DNA from: an uncultured Eubacteriales bacterium
GTDB taxonomy: Bacteria > Bacillota > Clostridia > Oscillospirales > Oscillospiraceae
Length of the DNA stretch: 64,000 nucleotides
Direction: 5' to 3'
Assembly: GCA_900546515.1 (NCBI GenBank)
Contig: URDG01000009.1
Location: 1-64,000, forward strand
Numbering within the stretch: the stretch's first letter is position 1; each line of letters begins with the position of its first letter. Positions 16,871 to 25,064 of the stretch are shown piece after piece. Position numbers and translations under genes: made by a program. Below the pieces are notes generated by a model. That model saw only the letters and a program-made list of their open reading frames with translations. It had not been told where the DNA came from and made no database searches.

Positions 16871-17767
16871 TTACGTCTCGTCTCCGCTGCCCTCAGCCGG
16901 GAGCATAAGCTTCAGGTCTTCAGGCGTGAAAACGTACTTTTTATCACAGAACTGGCAGCTGACTTCGCAGTCGCTGCCGGAGGCGATCATTTCCTCAAGC
17001 TCGGCCCTGTCGATGCACCTCAGAGCTTCGCCCACGCGCTCCCTGCTGCAATAGCAGCGGTAGCCAACTGGGACTTCGCCGACGATATGATGCTCGAGCC
17101 CTTTCAGCACCTGACCGAACACGGCCTCAGCGCCGTCCTCGTCGAGAATGGTGGTAAGCTGATCCATCATGAAAATGTTGTCCTCGAGCTTTCCGATAAG
17201 CTCTTCGGATGCGCCGGGCATGAGCTGCACGATGAAGCCGCCCGCGGCCTTTATCGTGCGGTCGGTATCGACAAGCACGCCCAGAGCGCATGCGGACGGG
17301 ACCTGCTCGCTCTCAAGCAGATATGAGGTCAGATCCTCGGCGATCTCACCGCTGACGAGCTCAGTGGAACCGATGTAGGGCTCCTTGAGGCCAATATCGC
17401 GGCTGACGGTAAACATACCGTCCTTACCGACGGCTGCGCCGACATTGAGCTTTCCGTCGCTACGCAGCGGCAGGTCGACGCTCGGATCGGAGACATAGCC
17501 GCGTACATAGCCCTCAGAGTCGGACACAGCAACAACGCTGCCGATGGGGCCGCCGCCGTTGATGCGGATGGTGAGGCTGGCGTGCTCCTCTTTCATCATC
17601 TCGCCCATCATGGACGCGGCGCAGAGCGCGCGCCCGAGGACTGCGGAGGCGGTGGGGGAGCAGGAATGTATCTCTCTTGCCCGCTCGACGGTGTCGCGCG
17701 CGGTGACGACTGCCATTTTGATCATGCCGTTTCCGGCGGTCGCTCTTATGATCTTATCGTTATTCAT
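16871..17767 (-). CDS. hslO: Hsp33 redox-regulated chaperone
   Basis: A 298-residue Hsp33, the usual length. It is a holdase switched on by oxidation and unfolding. The N-terminal HSP33 fold begins IIRATAGNGMIKMAVVTARDTVE. The C-terminal zinc centre has a CYC pair (RCYCSRERV) and CQFC in CEVSCQFCDKKYVF, so all four redox Cys are present. It is the last gene of a leftward three-gene operon (YerC, methylase, Hsp33), starting directly after the methylase stop. Confidence 0.96.
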   Translation of the reverse strand: MNNDKIIRATAGNGMIKMAVVTARDTVERAREIHSCSPTASAVLGRALCAASMMGEMMKEEHASLTIRINGGGPIGSVVAVSDSEGYVRGYVSDPSVDLPLRSDGKLNVGAAVGKDGMFTVSRDIGLKEPYIGSTELVSGEIAEDLTSYLLESEQVPSACALGVLVDTDRTIKAAGGFIVQLMPGASEELIGKLEDNIFMMDQLTTILDEDGAEAVFGQVLKGLEHHIVGEVPVGYRCYCSRERVGEALRCIDRAELEEMIASGSDCEVSCQFCDKKYVFTPEDLKLMLPAEGSGDET

Positions 17768-18499
17768 TCAGTTCAAACCTCTTTCTGCAATAATAAACTG
17801 CCGGCCGGCGGCGCACTGAGGGCCGTCGGTACGAAGCTCCACACCGGTGAAGCCCTGATTTTCCAGCATGGCGCGGAGCGCGTCAAAGCGGTGGATATAT
17901 TCCACATGCTCTTCGCTGTCGCGCCGCCAGAGCCCGCCCTCGCGGGAGAAAATATCCATCCCGTAGCTGACGGAAGCGGCATCGGGGTCAAGATCCGCGC
18001 GCCATAGGCACAGCACGTCCGGCTGCTCATCCACATACACCTGACCGTCCATGGACGTCAGCCACTCGGGAGAACGCAGGTCGAAGATGAGAAGCCCCTC
18101 CGGGCGGATAAAGAGCCGCAGCAGATGAAAAAGCTTCGGCAGTTCGCCGGGCGGGATATAGTTCATGCCGTCGAGTGAGCAGTAGGCGGCGTCGACTGTG
18201 CCGTACAGATCGAGCGCGGACGCCTCCTGACACAGAAAGAGCGGGGCGGGGTCGAGCCCGGCGGACTTTTCCTGCGCCTGCATCAGCATGTCCACAGATG
18301 CGTCGACTGCGATCATTTCATAGCCGCGGCGCGCCATTTCGCAGGTCAGCGTACCTGTACCGCAGCACAAATCGAGCAGAAAGCGGAATTCACCGCCGTG
18401 ACGGTGAAACTCCGCTTCATAATAGTCTGCAAATTCCGAGTATGGCACGTCCCCAGTGAGCCGGTCGTACCATGCGGCGAGCGGGCCGTAGCAGCTCAC
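17768..18499 (-). CDS. Class I SAM-dependent methyltransferase
   Basis: A 243-residue methylase with motif I FLLDLCCGTGTLTCEMA and a motif-II acidic end (MIAVDASVDML). An N-terminal segment LAAWYDRLTGDVPYSEFADYYE is typical of small-molecule methylases of the YqeM/TAM-like group. The ATG overlaps the YerC stop by 4 bp and its stop abuts Hsp33, so the three are co-expressed. The substrate is not identifiable. Confidence 0.88.
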   Translation of the reverse strand: MSCYGPLAAWYDRLTGDVPYSEFADYYEAEFHRHGGEFRFLLDLCCGTGTLTCEMARRGYEMIAVDASVDMLMQAQEKSAGLDPAPLFLCQEASALDLYGTVDAAYCSLDGMNYIPPGELPKLFHLLRLFIRPEGLLIFDLRSPEWLTSMDGQVYVDEQPDVLCLWRADLDPDAASVSYGMDIFSREGGLWRRDSEEHVEYIHRFDALRAMLENQGFTGVELRTDGPQCAAGRQFIIAERGLN

Positions 18500-18795
18500 T
18501 TGTCTTCTCCCTTCTTCATGCGGTCAAATACGATGGCGTAGCCGCCGCTGCCATATCGCAGGGAGCGGTTTACGCGGCTTATCGTGGCGCTGGATGCGCC
18601 GGTCTCGGCCAGAATGTCGTTGTAGATCATACCGTCGTCAAGGCAGGAGGCGACCTGATAGCGCTGCTCCATTGCCATGAGCTCCGGCACGGTGCACAGA
18701 TCGTCAAAGAACTTCATGCACTCGTCAACGTCTTTCAGACTGAGTATGGCTTTATACAAATTCTCGTTTCTCGGTTTTTTGGGTAGCTTATTCAT
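18496..18795 (-). CDS. TrpR/YerC-family regulator
   Basis: A 99-residue YerC/YecD protein, related to the Trp repressor fold. The diagnostic body runs from LKDVDECMKFFDDLCTVPEL to a helix-turn-helix with ILAETGASSATISRVNRSL. The ATG at 18795 is the family start; in-frame sequence upstream is promoter DNA. It heads the operon with the methylase and Hsp33. A tandem 12-bp repeat overlies its own promoter, suggesting autoregulation. Confidence 0.92.
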   Translation of the reverse strand: MNKLPKKPRNENLYKAILSLKDVDECMKFFDDLCTVPELMAMEQRYQVASCLDDGMIYNDILAETGASSATISRVNRSLRYGSGGYAIVFDRMKKGEDK

Positions 18796-18864
18796 TTCGT
18801 TTTCTGATCTCCATTCTGTATTCTGTGAAGCTGACACAAAACGGTCAGCGTATCTGCTGTTGAA

Positions 18865-18897
18865 TTTATACTTATGATACAACATATGATACAACAT
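18865..18897 (-). promoter_or_regulatory. yerC promoter with tandem 12-bp operator-like repeat
   Basis: On the minus strand two back-to-back perfect copies of ATGTTGTATCAT cover 18897-18874. A promoter TTGTAT (18894-18889), 18 bp, TATAAA (18870-18865) has its -35 in the first copy and its spacer in the second, so anything binding the repeat would block transcription. YerC itself is the obvious candidate binder. Confidence 0.6.
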
Positions 18898-19004
18898 CGG
18901 ACTTGAAAAGTAAAGAGTTAAAGCGTTAAAGTCCGAAAACTTGCGGGAAACGGCAGGCGTTTCAAGTCCGCGGGCGGCGGACATCCGGCAGAAGTAAATT
19001 TTAC

Positions 19005-19033
19005 TTGATAAAAGTCTGACTCCAATATATAAT
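19005..19033 (+). promoter_or_regulatory. Promoter for nfeD-SPFH
   Basis: TTGATA (19005-19010), 17 bp, TATAAT (19028-19033), about 30 bp upstream of the NfeD start. Confidence 0.8.
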
Positions 19034-19064
19034 ATGTACAGATAATAATACGGAGGTGATACAT

Positions 19065-19517
19065 TTGCTGTTGGGGACGACGGTTTTCGTCAATATGGCT
19101 GCCGTCTGGCTTGCGGCGATGGTAATTCTGCTGATCGTGGAGGCTATCGTGCCCGGGCTGATATCGATCTGGTTTGCGCTGGGCGCATTTGCCGCGCTGA
19201 TCGCAGCTCTGCTGAAAGCGCCGGTCTGGCTGCAGGTGGTGTGGTTTCTTGCCGTGTCTGTCGCAACACTGTGCCTGACCCGTCCGCTTGCGCAGAAGTA
19301 TGTCAACTCGCATGTCCAGCCGACCAATGCCGATGCGATAATAGGCAGGGAGTGTGTCGTCACTGAGGATATAGACAACATCGAGGGCAAAGGCGCGGTC
19401 AAGGTCGGCGGCCAGACGTGGACGGCGAGGTCCGCGGACGAGAATGTCCGCTGTGTGGCCGGAGATATAGTGAAGGTCGAGAGAATAGAGGGCGTAAAGC
19501 TCATAGTGAAGAAGTAA
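19065..19517 (+). CDS. NfeD-like membrane protein
   Basis: A 150-residue NfeD short form. Two to three membrane segments span about residues 5-75, followed by an OB-fold domain (about 90-150, with GRECVVTEDIDNIEGKGAVKV and a final VERIEGVKLIVKK). NfeD proteins partner with SPFH/stomatin proteins in membrane microdomains, and an SPFH gene follows 61 bp downstream. A TTG start at 19065 is chosen because GGAGGTGAT ends 4 bp before it; a GTG at 19056 lies inside that ribosome site. Confidence 0.9.
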   Translation: MLLGTTVFVNMAAVWLAAMVILLIVEAIVPGLISIWFALGAFAALIAALLKAPVWLQVVWFLAVSVATLCLTRPLAQKYVNSHVQPTNADAIIGRECVVTEDIDNIEGKGAVKVGGQTWTARSADENVRCVAGDIVKVERIEGVKLIVKK

Positions 19518-19578
19518 GCAATCGGAAGAATGAAAACCGGCGCGCCGCGGGCCTAACACGCGGCAGAAGGAGTTACAA

Positions 19579-20472
19579 ATGTACGTACTGGCAATCCTTA
19601 TCCTTTTGATAATCGTTATCCTTATACGCAACATCCGCATCGTCCAGCAGGCAAAGGCCTATGTCGTGGAGCGTCTCGGCGCATACAAGACGACATGGAA
19701 CGTCGGCATCCATATAAAGGTGCCGTTCATTGAGCGCGTGGCGAAAGTAGTGTCTCTCAAGGAGCAGGTGGCGGATTTCCCGCCCCAGCCCGTTATAACC
19801 AAGGACAACGTCACCATGCAGATAGACACGGTCGTTTATTTCCAGATCACCGACCCCAAGCTCTTTACCTACGGCATTGAGCAGCCCATGGTGGCTATTG
19901 AAAACCTCTCTGCGACCACGCTGCGCAACATCATAGGCGATCTCGAGCTCGACCAGTGCCTGACGAGCCGCGACATCATAAACACCAAGATGCGCACTAT
20001 CCTCGACGAGGCGACGGATCCCTGGGGCATCAAGGTCAACCGTGTTGAGCTGAAGAACATTCTCCCGCCGAAAGAGATACAGAACGCGATGGAGAAGCAG
20101 ATGAAGGCAGAGCGCGAACGGCGCGAAGCCATACTCCGTGCCGAGGGCGAGAAGCGCGCGGCTATCCTTGAGGCCGAGGGCGAAAAGGAATCTGCAATAC
20201 TCCGCGCAGACGCAAAGAAGCAGCAGCAGATCCTCGAGGCCGAAGGCGAGGCCGAGGCAATACTGAAGGTGCAGAAAGCCACGGCAGAGGGTATAAAGCT
20301 CATGAACGAGGCGGCGCCCACGGATGCGGTCATCCGTCTCAAAGCGCTTGAGGCTTTTGCCGCCGCAGCTGACGGCAAGGCGACAAAGATCATTATCCCC
20401 AGCGAGATACAGGGCGTTGCCGGGCTCGCAGAGGGCGTGGTAGAGGCTGTGAAAGGCGTAAAGGCCGACTGA
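19579..20472 (+). CDS. SPFH/stomatin (band 7) protein
   Basis: A 297-residue slipin/stomatin. One N-terminal membrane anchor (about 2-17) is followed by the SPFH domain (about 20-180, with VVERLGAYK and VTKDNVTMQIDTVVYFQI). A long Ala/Glu/Lys/Arg coiled coil (about 180-245, with repeated AEGE units such as ILEAEGEKESAILRA) precedes the C-terminal tail. It is expected to scaffold lipid microdomains together with NfeD upstream. The length matches the QmcA/slipin group, not FloT. Confidence 0.93.
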   Translation: MYVLAILILLIIVILIRNIRIVQQAKAYVVERLGAYKTTWNVGIHIKVPFIERVAKVVSLKEQVADFPPQPVITKDNVTMQIDTVVYFQITDPKLFTYGIEQPMVAIENLSATTLRNIIGDLELDQCLTSRDIINTKMRTILDEATDPWGIKVNRVELKNILPPKEIQNAMEKQMKAERERREAILRAEGEKRAAILEAEGEKESAILRADAKKQQQILEAEGEAEAILKVQKATAEGIKLMNEAAPTDAVIRLKALEAFAAAADGKATKIIIPSEIQGVAGLAEGVVEAVKGVKAD

Positions 20473-20491
20473 TCCGATAATAAAAACGCTT

Positions 20492-20516
20492 ACCGGCGGC
20501 AAAAGCCGCCGGTTTT
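20492..20516 (+). terminator. Terminator of nfeD-SPFH
   Basis: A 9-bp stem ACCGGCGGC/GCCGCCGGT with loop AAAA and a short T-run. The T-run is weak, so readthrough to the hexokinase is possible. Confidence 0.6.
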
Positions 20517-20541
20517 GCATGAATAAGACGAGGAGAAGCAC

Positions 20542-21822
20542 ATGAGCAGTAAAAAAGCGCTTGATTTTATTGCAAGGCACGGCATGGCCCCGGAGAGGAT
20601 CGACCCTGCGGAGTACGCAGAGAAAATGCGCACGGAAATGGAGCGCGGACTTGCGGGGGAGAAGAGCACACTGCCGATGATACCGACCTATATAAAGGAC
20701 GGCGGCGTTATAGCAAAGGGCGTTCCCGTGGCCGTCATAGACGCCGGGGGCACGAACTTCCGCCGCGGACTTGTCACGTTTACGGACGGCGGTTATACGC
20801 TTGAAGAGCTCGGCAAATACAGAATGCCGGGCACAGACAGTCCATGCACATGGGAGGAATTTATTGTCTTCACAGCAGATAAGATCATGCCGCTGATGGA
20901 CAGGACAGACCTCATAGGCTTCTGCTTTTCCTATAACGCCGATATCACGCCGGACATAGACGGTCTCGTCAGAAAGATCGACAAGGAGGTCGTTGTCAAA
21001 GGCTCTACGGGAATGCTCGTCGGCGCGTCTCTGAAAGCGGAGCTGGAGCGCAGGGGAGTGAGCGGGAAGCGCGTCTTCATACTCAACGACACCGTCGCGG
21101 CGCTGCTTGGCGCATCAAGCACTATCGACAAGAGCGCCTACAGCGGCTTCATCGGCCAGATCAGCGGCACAGGGACGAACACCTGCTGCGCGCTGCCGTA
21201 TAAGCGCATCGGCAAGCTCGGCCGCGATGAGGATGGCAGCATACTTATAAATCTTGAGTCCGGCATGTACGGCGGCATGCCCGCCGGAGATTTTGACGAT
21301 ATTCTCGACCGCGAGAGCCATAATCCCGGAGAAAAGTACATGGAAAAGCTAACCGCCGGTGTTTATCTCGGCGAGCTGGGCCGTCTTATGCTCAATGCGG
21401 CGGCCGATGAAGGGCTGCTGTCGGCAGCTTCTGCGGAAAAGGTACGTGCGCTCGGAAAGATAGACGCTTCGTACATAGACGCGTGGGCCTGCGGAGAGAA
21501 GCTGGAGCTCGTGAGCGGCAATGATGAGGACGGCGAATTCGTAAAGACGGTGAGCCTTGCGCTTTTCGAGCGTTCCGCGCGCTGCATGTGCGCAAACCTC
21601 ACGGCAATAATGCTGCTGACCGGAGCGGGAGAGCATGCGGATAAGCCCGTGTGCGTCTGCGCGGAGGGCTCGCTTGTAGACAGGAGCCGTTATTTCCGCC
21701 CGATGCTCGAAGGCTTCCTGAAGGACTATGCCGGGGCAAAGCTCGGCAGGTACGCCGTGCTGAGAGTCGGGCGTGAGACGACGCTGCCGGGCTCCGCTGC
21801 TGCGGCGCTGCTGAACAGATAA
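20542..21822 (+). CDS. Eukaryotic-type hexokinase
   Basis: A 426-residue sugar kinase of the hexokinase (PF00349/PF03727-type) family, not ROK or GlcK. The phosphate-binding loop is VIDAGGTNFRRGLVTF, the catalytic Asp lies in FILNDTVAALLGA, the second phosphate loop is QISGTGTNTCC, and the sugar-binding Glu and family block read NPGEKYMEKLTAGVYLGELGRLM. All key residues are kept, so it should phosphorylate hexoses with ATP. The ATG at 20542 follows GAGGAGAAGCAC. A 2-hydroxyacid dehydrogenase follows 21 bp downstream. This family is uncommon in bacteria but known in gut Clostridia and Bacteroidetes. Confidence 0.9.
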   Translation: MSSKKALDFIARHGMAPERIDPAEYAEKMRTEMERGLAGEKSTLPMIPTYIKDGGVIAKGVPVAVIDAGGTNFRRGLVTFTDGGYTLEELGKYRMPGTDSPCTWEEFIVFTADKIMPLMDRTDLIGFCFSYNADITPDIDGLVRKIDKEVVVKGSTGMLVGASLKAELERRGVSGKRVFILNDTVAALLGASSTIDKSAYSGFIGQISGTGTNTCCALPYKRIGKLGRDEDGSILINLESGMYGGMPAGDFDDILDRESHNPGEKYMEKLTAGVYLGELGRLMLNAAADEGLLSAASAEKVRALGKIDASYIDAWACGEKLELVSGNDEDGEFVKTVSLALFERSARCMCANLTAIMLLTGAGEHADKPVCVCAEGSLVDRSRYFRPMLEGFLKDYAGAKLGRYAVLRVGRETTLPGSAAAALLNR

Positions 21823-21843
21823 CACCCGGAGAGGTAGCTTGAT

Positions 21844-22803
21844 GTGAAAATATGCGTTTTGAATGACAGCTTTTTCAATTACGGAGATCTGAGCTGGGAC
21901 GGACTGAGAGAGCTCGGCGAGCTGAGCGAATACCATGAGCACACGTCTGACTTTGACGAGCTTGTGCGGCGCGCTGCGGATGCGGACATAATCGTGACCG
22001 ATCTGCCGGATCTCCCGAAGGGTCTGATCGCAGCCTGCCCGGAATTGAAATACATCTCCGTCACGGCCACGGGCTATGACAGCGTAGAGACGGAGTTTGC
22101 GCGGGCGCGGGGAATACCTGTGTCCAACGTGCCGAGCTACGGCACGGCGTCCGTTTCACAGTATGCGATCTCGCTGCTGCTTGAAATATGCGGGCATGTG
22201 TCATACTACTCAGACTGGGTACATTCGGGGCACTGGTACGCAGGCGGCGGCAACGTTGCCGGGAAGCGAAAGCTCATAGAGCTTGACGGAAAGACGATGG
22301 GCATCATCGGATTCGGACGCATCGGCCGCCGTGTGGGCGCGATAGCAAAGGCAATGGGCATGAATATAATTGCCTATAACCGCAGCCGCTGCGCAGAGGG
22401 TGAGGCCATCGCCGAATACGTGGAGCTTGACGAGCTTTTTGCGCGCTCGGACGTAATATCTCTGCACTGCCCGGCAAACGAGGCAACGTGTGGGATAATA
22501 AACGCGGAGAGCATAGCGAGGATGAAGGACGGCGTGATAATCATAAACAACGGCCGCGGCGCGCTGATACGCTCGGCAGATCTCGCCGCCGCGCTTGAAA
22601 GCGGAAAGGTATACGCCGCAGGGCTCGATGTTCTGGAGCAGGAGCCGCTCAGCCCGGACGAGCCGCTTTTGAAGGCGCCGCACTGCTATATAACGCCTCA
22701 TCTGAGCTGGCTGCCGAAGGAGAGCCGCCAGAGGATCGTTGACTGCACGGTTGAAAATGTGCGGTCCTTCATTGAGGGACGGCCACAGAACGTTGTAAAC
22801 TGA
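21844..22803 (+). CDS. D-isomer-specific 2-hydroxyacid dehydrogenase
   Basis: A 319-residue NAD-dependent dehydrogenase of the GyaR/hydroxypyruvate reductase type. The Rossmann motif is TMGIIGFGRIGRRVGAIAKAMGM. The catalytic Arg is in INNGRGALI, the Glu in the GLDVLEQEPL block and the His in YITPHLSW. It would interconvert a 2-keto acid (hydroxypyruvate or glyoxylate class) and the D-hydroxy acid. The start is GTG at 21844 with GGAGAGG upstream; an overlapping ATG is out of frame and followed at once by TGA. Confidence 0.92.
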   Translation: MKICVLNDSFFNYGDLSWDGLRELGELSEYHEHTSDFDELVRRAADADIIVTDLPDLPKGLIAACPELKYISVTATGYDSVETEFARARGIPVSNVPSYGTASVSQYAISLLLEICGHVSYYSDWVHSGHWYAGGGNVAGKRKLIELDGKTMGIIGFGRIGRRVGAIAKAMGMNIIAYNRSRCAEGEAIAEYVELDELFARSDVISLHCPANEATCGIINAESIARMKDGVIIINNGRGALIRSADLAAALESGKVYAAGLDVLEQEPLSPDEPLLKAPHCYITPHLSWLPKESRQRIVDCTVENVRSFIEGRPQNVVN

Positions 22804-22823
22804 GCTTGCGCGGTGCGCTGTGT

Positions 22824-22852
22824 TTGACAAAGCGCGGGAGCTGCAATATAAT
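22824..22852 (+). promoter_or_regulatory. Promoter of csoR-like gene
   Basis: A consensus TTGACA (22824-22829), 17 bp, TATAAT (22847-22852). No ATACCCC-type operator is visible here, so this gene may be constitutive. Confidence 0.8.
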
Positions 22853-22887
22853 CGGTAAAAAGTTAAGTTCCGGAGAGGAAGGATACA

Positions 22888-23163
22888 ATGAAGCAATGTA
22901 TGGATGCGGAGAATCTGCACCGGCGGCTGAAAAAGATAATTGGTCAGGTGCAGGCCATTGACCGCATGATAGATGAGGACGTCCCCTGTGAGGATGTGCT
23001 TGCGCAGATCAATGCGGCAAAGTCTGCGCTGCACGGCTGCGGCAAGGTGGTGCTCGAGGGCCACATAAAGCACTGCGTCCGTGACGGCATTGAGCACGGG
23101 GACGCAGACAAGACCATTGAGAGCTTCACCAAGGCAGTTGAGCGCTTCTCGAATATGGGTTGA
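22888..23163 (+). CDS. CsoR-family copper-sensing repressor
   Basis: A 91-residue all-helical DUF156/CsoR regulator. The Cu(I) ligand set is complete with canonical spacing: Cys34, His59 and Cys63 (25 and 4 residues apart, as in CsoR). This separates it from CstR and RcnR subfamilies. It should repress metal-export genes when copper is low. The ATG follows GGAGAGGAAGG. A strong terminator closes the unit. Two operator-like repeats matching the family's target lie 70-110 bp downstream, in front of two small membrane-protein genes. Confidence 0.92.
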   Translation: MKQCMDAENLHRRLKKIIGQVQAIDRMIDEDVPCEDVLAQINAAKSALHGCGKVVLEGHIKHCVRDGIEHGDADKTIESFTKAVERFSNMG

Positions 23164-23173
23164 ATAATGAATC

Positions 23174-23200
23174 AAAAAGCAGCCAACAGGCTGCTTTTTT
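23174..23200 (+). terminator. Terminator of csoR-like gene
   Basis: An 11-bp stem AAAAAGCAGCC/GGCTGCTTTTT, loop AACA, with a T-run. Confidence 0.88.
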
Positions 23201-23223
23201 CTTCTTTAAACCGTAAGACCCTC

Positions 23224-23252
23224 TTGACAACATATACCCCTATAGGTATAAT
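23224..23252 (+). promoter_or_regulatory. Promoter of the small copper-locus operon
   Basis: A consensus TTGACA (23224-23229), 17 bp, TATAAT (23247-23252). The first CsoR-like operator covers the spacer and reaches into the -10. Confidence 0.85.
23234..23249. promoter_or_regulatory. CsoR-type operator 1
   Basis: ATACCCCTATAGGTAT: imperfect palindrome ATACC/GGTAT around a CTATA-like core, of the form known for CsoR/CstR targets. It sits between -35 and -10. Confidence 0.7.
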
Positions 23253-23258
23253 ATACCC

Positions 23259-23274
23259 ATACCCCATATGGTAT
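23259..23274. promoter_or_regulatory. CsoR-type operator 2
   Basis: ATACCCCATATGGTAT: the same palindrome as operator 1, 25 bp downstream, just after the expected transcription start. Confidence 0.7.
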
Positions 23275-23291
23275 GAAAAGAGAGGCTTATC

Positions 23292-23528
23292 ATGAAGAAA
23301 ATTATGGAGAAGCTCGAAGCGCTGCTTGAGCTGGGAGGCACACGTAAGGACATCATATTGCTGGCCGTATCCGGGGCTGCGCTTGCGTGCAGCCTGCTGG
23401 GATTCAGACCGTTTTCCTTTGATATGGCGTGGATAGCGGCGGTGCTGTGCGCGCTCGTACATAACACCGGTTCCGTACTGGTGATAACAAATTCAGCATT
23501 ATTATTAAATTGGAGGAGAAAAGAATGA
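23292..23528 (+). CDS. Mini membrane protein resembling a collapsed P-type ATPase
   Basis: A 78-residue protein with two hydrophobic segments (about 21-37 and 45-70). The C-terminal part ALVHNTGSVLVITNSALLLNW closely resembles the last membrane helix of heavy-metal (CPx) P-type ATPases. The N-terminal part, including FSFDMAWIAAVLCALV, resembles the first hairpin of such pumps. Everything between (actuator, DKTGT phosphorylation and ATP domains) is absent. It may be the scar of an in-frame deletion of a copper ATPase or a small protein selected in its own right. It follows the CsoR-type operators, AGAGAGG precedes the ATG, and its stop overlaps the next ATG. Confidence 0.65.
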   Translation: MKKIMEKLEALLELGGTRKDIILLAVSGAALACSLLGFRPFSFDMAWIAAVLCALVHNTGSVLVITNSALLLNWRRKE

Positions 23529-23698
23529 CAGTAAGCATTATAGGGATAATTATCGGAGTGGCTGTGCTCGGTGCGGGGATATATTACCTCGTTAAGGAAA
23601 AGAACGACGCGGAATCCAAAAAAATATATTCCGTGGTCTCAGTGCTAGGCGCGTTGCTGACGCTGGTTATGCTGCTGAGGCTTGCAATTCAGGCATGA
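23525..23698 (+). CDS. Small two-helix membrane protein
   Basis: A 57-residue protein. Two membrane helices (about 2-20 and 34-55) flank a short charged loop VKEKNDAESKK. The ATG at 23525 overlaps the upstream stop (ATGA) and has GGAGGAGAAAAGA before it, so it is translated with the mini ATPase-like gene. No family is recognised. The CsoR-controlled position suggests a copper or envelope-stress role. Confidence 0.65.
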   Translation: MTVSIIGIIIGVAVLGAGIYYLVKEKNDAESKKIYSVVSVLGALLTLVMLLRLAIQA

Positions 23699-23717
23699 CG
23701 GCGCGGCGCATGAAAAG

Positions 23718-23755
23718 AAAAAAGGTGCAGGGACACAGAGCCCTGCACCTTTTTT
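23718..23755. terminator. Bidirectional terminator
   Basis: A 15-bp perfect stem AAAAAAGGTGCAGGG/CCCTGCACCTTTTTT between convergent units. Confidence 0.9.
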
Positions 23756-23767
23756 CTTTATTCACTA

Positions 23768-25048
23768 TTATTTTGCGAGAAGCTGCTCAAGCGCGGCGGC
23801 GCGGAGGCACACGCAGAATATATGCATGGCCTTGTCAAGCTCCTCGACAGAGGGATAGGACGGAGCAATGCGGATGTTGGAGTCGTCCGGGTCCTTGCCG
23901 TAGGGGTAGGTAGCGCCTGCACCGGTCATCACGACGCCGGCCTGCCTGCACAGCTCCAGCGTGCGTCTGGCGAGACCGTGCAAGGTATATACGGAGACAA
24001 AATAGCCGCCTTTGGGGTGCTGCCAGCTGGCAATACCGAGCGGGGCTATCTCGTCGCTGAGATGGCGGAACACACATTCAAACTTCGGCGCGAGGACCGC
24101 CGCGTGCTTCTTCATAAGCTCAAGAGTGTGCTCCCTGTTCTTCAGGTAGCGCACATGGCGCAGCTGGTTTATTTTATCATAAGATATGATCTGCACGCCC
24201 ATGAGCTTTTTGACGTACTCTATGTTGTCCACAGAGCTGGCCATGACGGAGATGCCGGCGCCGGGGAAAGTGATCTTAGAGGTGGAGGCGAACTCATACA
24301 CCATATCGGGATTCCCCGCTTCGCGGCAGAGACTGATGATATCCGGGAACGGGACATAATCGCCTTCAAACTCGTGCACGCAGTAGGCATTGTCCCACAT
24401 GAGCATGAAATCAGGCGCGGCAGGTTTCATCGCAGCGATGCGGCGGATCGTCTCATCGGAATAGATGATGCCGTCAGGATTTGAATACTTGGGTACGCAC
24501 CACATGCCCTTGACCGCGGGGTCCTTTATCCATTTCTCGACAAACTCCATGTCCGGGCCGGTAGGGGTCATCGGAATGGTGATGAGCTCGAAGCCGAAAG
24601 ACTCGGTGATCTTGAAATGCCTGTCGTAGCCGGGGGCGGGGCAGAGCCATTTTACCTTGTCCAGCTTATGCCAGGGGCACACGGAATGGTTGAGGCCGTG
24701 AGTATAGGCCTTGGAGACCGCGTCGTACATCAGCTGCAAGGATGCGCTGCCGCCGATGATGCACTCTTCGGGCCGGCAGTTGAGAATACCGGCAAAGAGC
24801 TCTCGCGCGCTTTGCAGGCCGGCAAGCTCGCCGTAGTTTCTCGCGTCGACGCCGCCGTCGATGCAGTCGCCCGGGGCGGAGAGCACCGTGAGAATATCGC
24901 TGACCATATCGAGCTGCTCGGGACCCGGCTTGCCGCGGGCCATATTTAGCTTGAGCTGCTGCGCTTTCAGCGCATCAAGCTCTTCGTTTACGAGACGCTG
25001 CTCGGACAAAAGCTCTTCAAGGGAGAGCTCACTGTAACGCTTTGACAT
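23768..25048 (-). CDS. PLP-dependent aminotransferase, Asp_aminotransf (PF12897) type
   Basis: A 426-residue fold-type I aminotransferase. The start region with LNMARGKPGPEQLDMVSDIL is diagnostic of the PF12897 aspartate-aminotransferase-like family. The PLP Lys is in STSKITFPGAGISV, the Asn/Asp pocket is in MWDNAYCVHEF, and the substrate-carboxylate Arg in SNIRIAPSYP. It probably uses aspartate or a similar amino acid. The ATG at 25048 has AGGAGG upstream; the in-frame extension before it has no domain. It is the last gene of a leftward run of four. Confidence 0.88.
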   Translation of the reverse strand: MSKRYSELSLEELLSEQRLVNEELDALKAQQLKLNMARGKPGPEQLDMVSDILTVLSAPGDCIDGGVDARNYGELAGLQSARELFAGILNCRPEECIIGGSASLQLMYDAVSKAYTHGLNHSVCPWHKLDKVKWLCPAPGYDRHFKITESFGFELITIPMTPTGPDMEFVEKWIKDPAVKGMWCVPKYSNPDGIIYSDETIRRIAAMKPAAPDFMLMWDNAYCVHEFEGDYVPFPDIISLCREAGNPDMVYEFASTSKITFPGAGISVMASSVDNIEYVKKLMGVQIISYDKINQLRHVRYLKNREHTLELMKKHAAVLAPKFECVFRHLSDEIAPLGIASWQHPKGGYFVSVYTLHGLARRTLELCRQAGVVMTGAGATYPYGKDPDDSNIRIAPSYPSVEELDKAMHIFCVCLRAAALEQLLAK

Positions 25049-25064
25049 ATGAAAACCTCCTATA

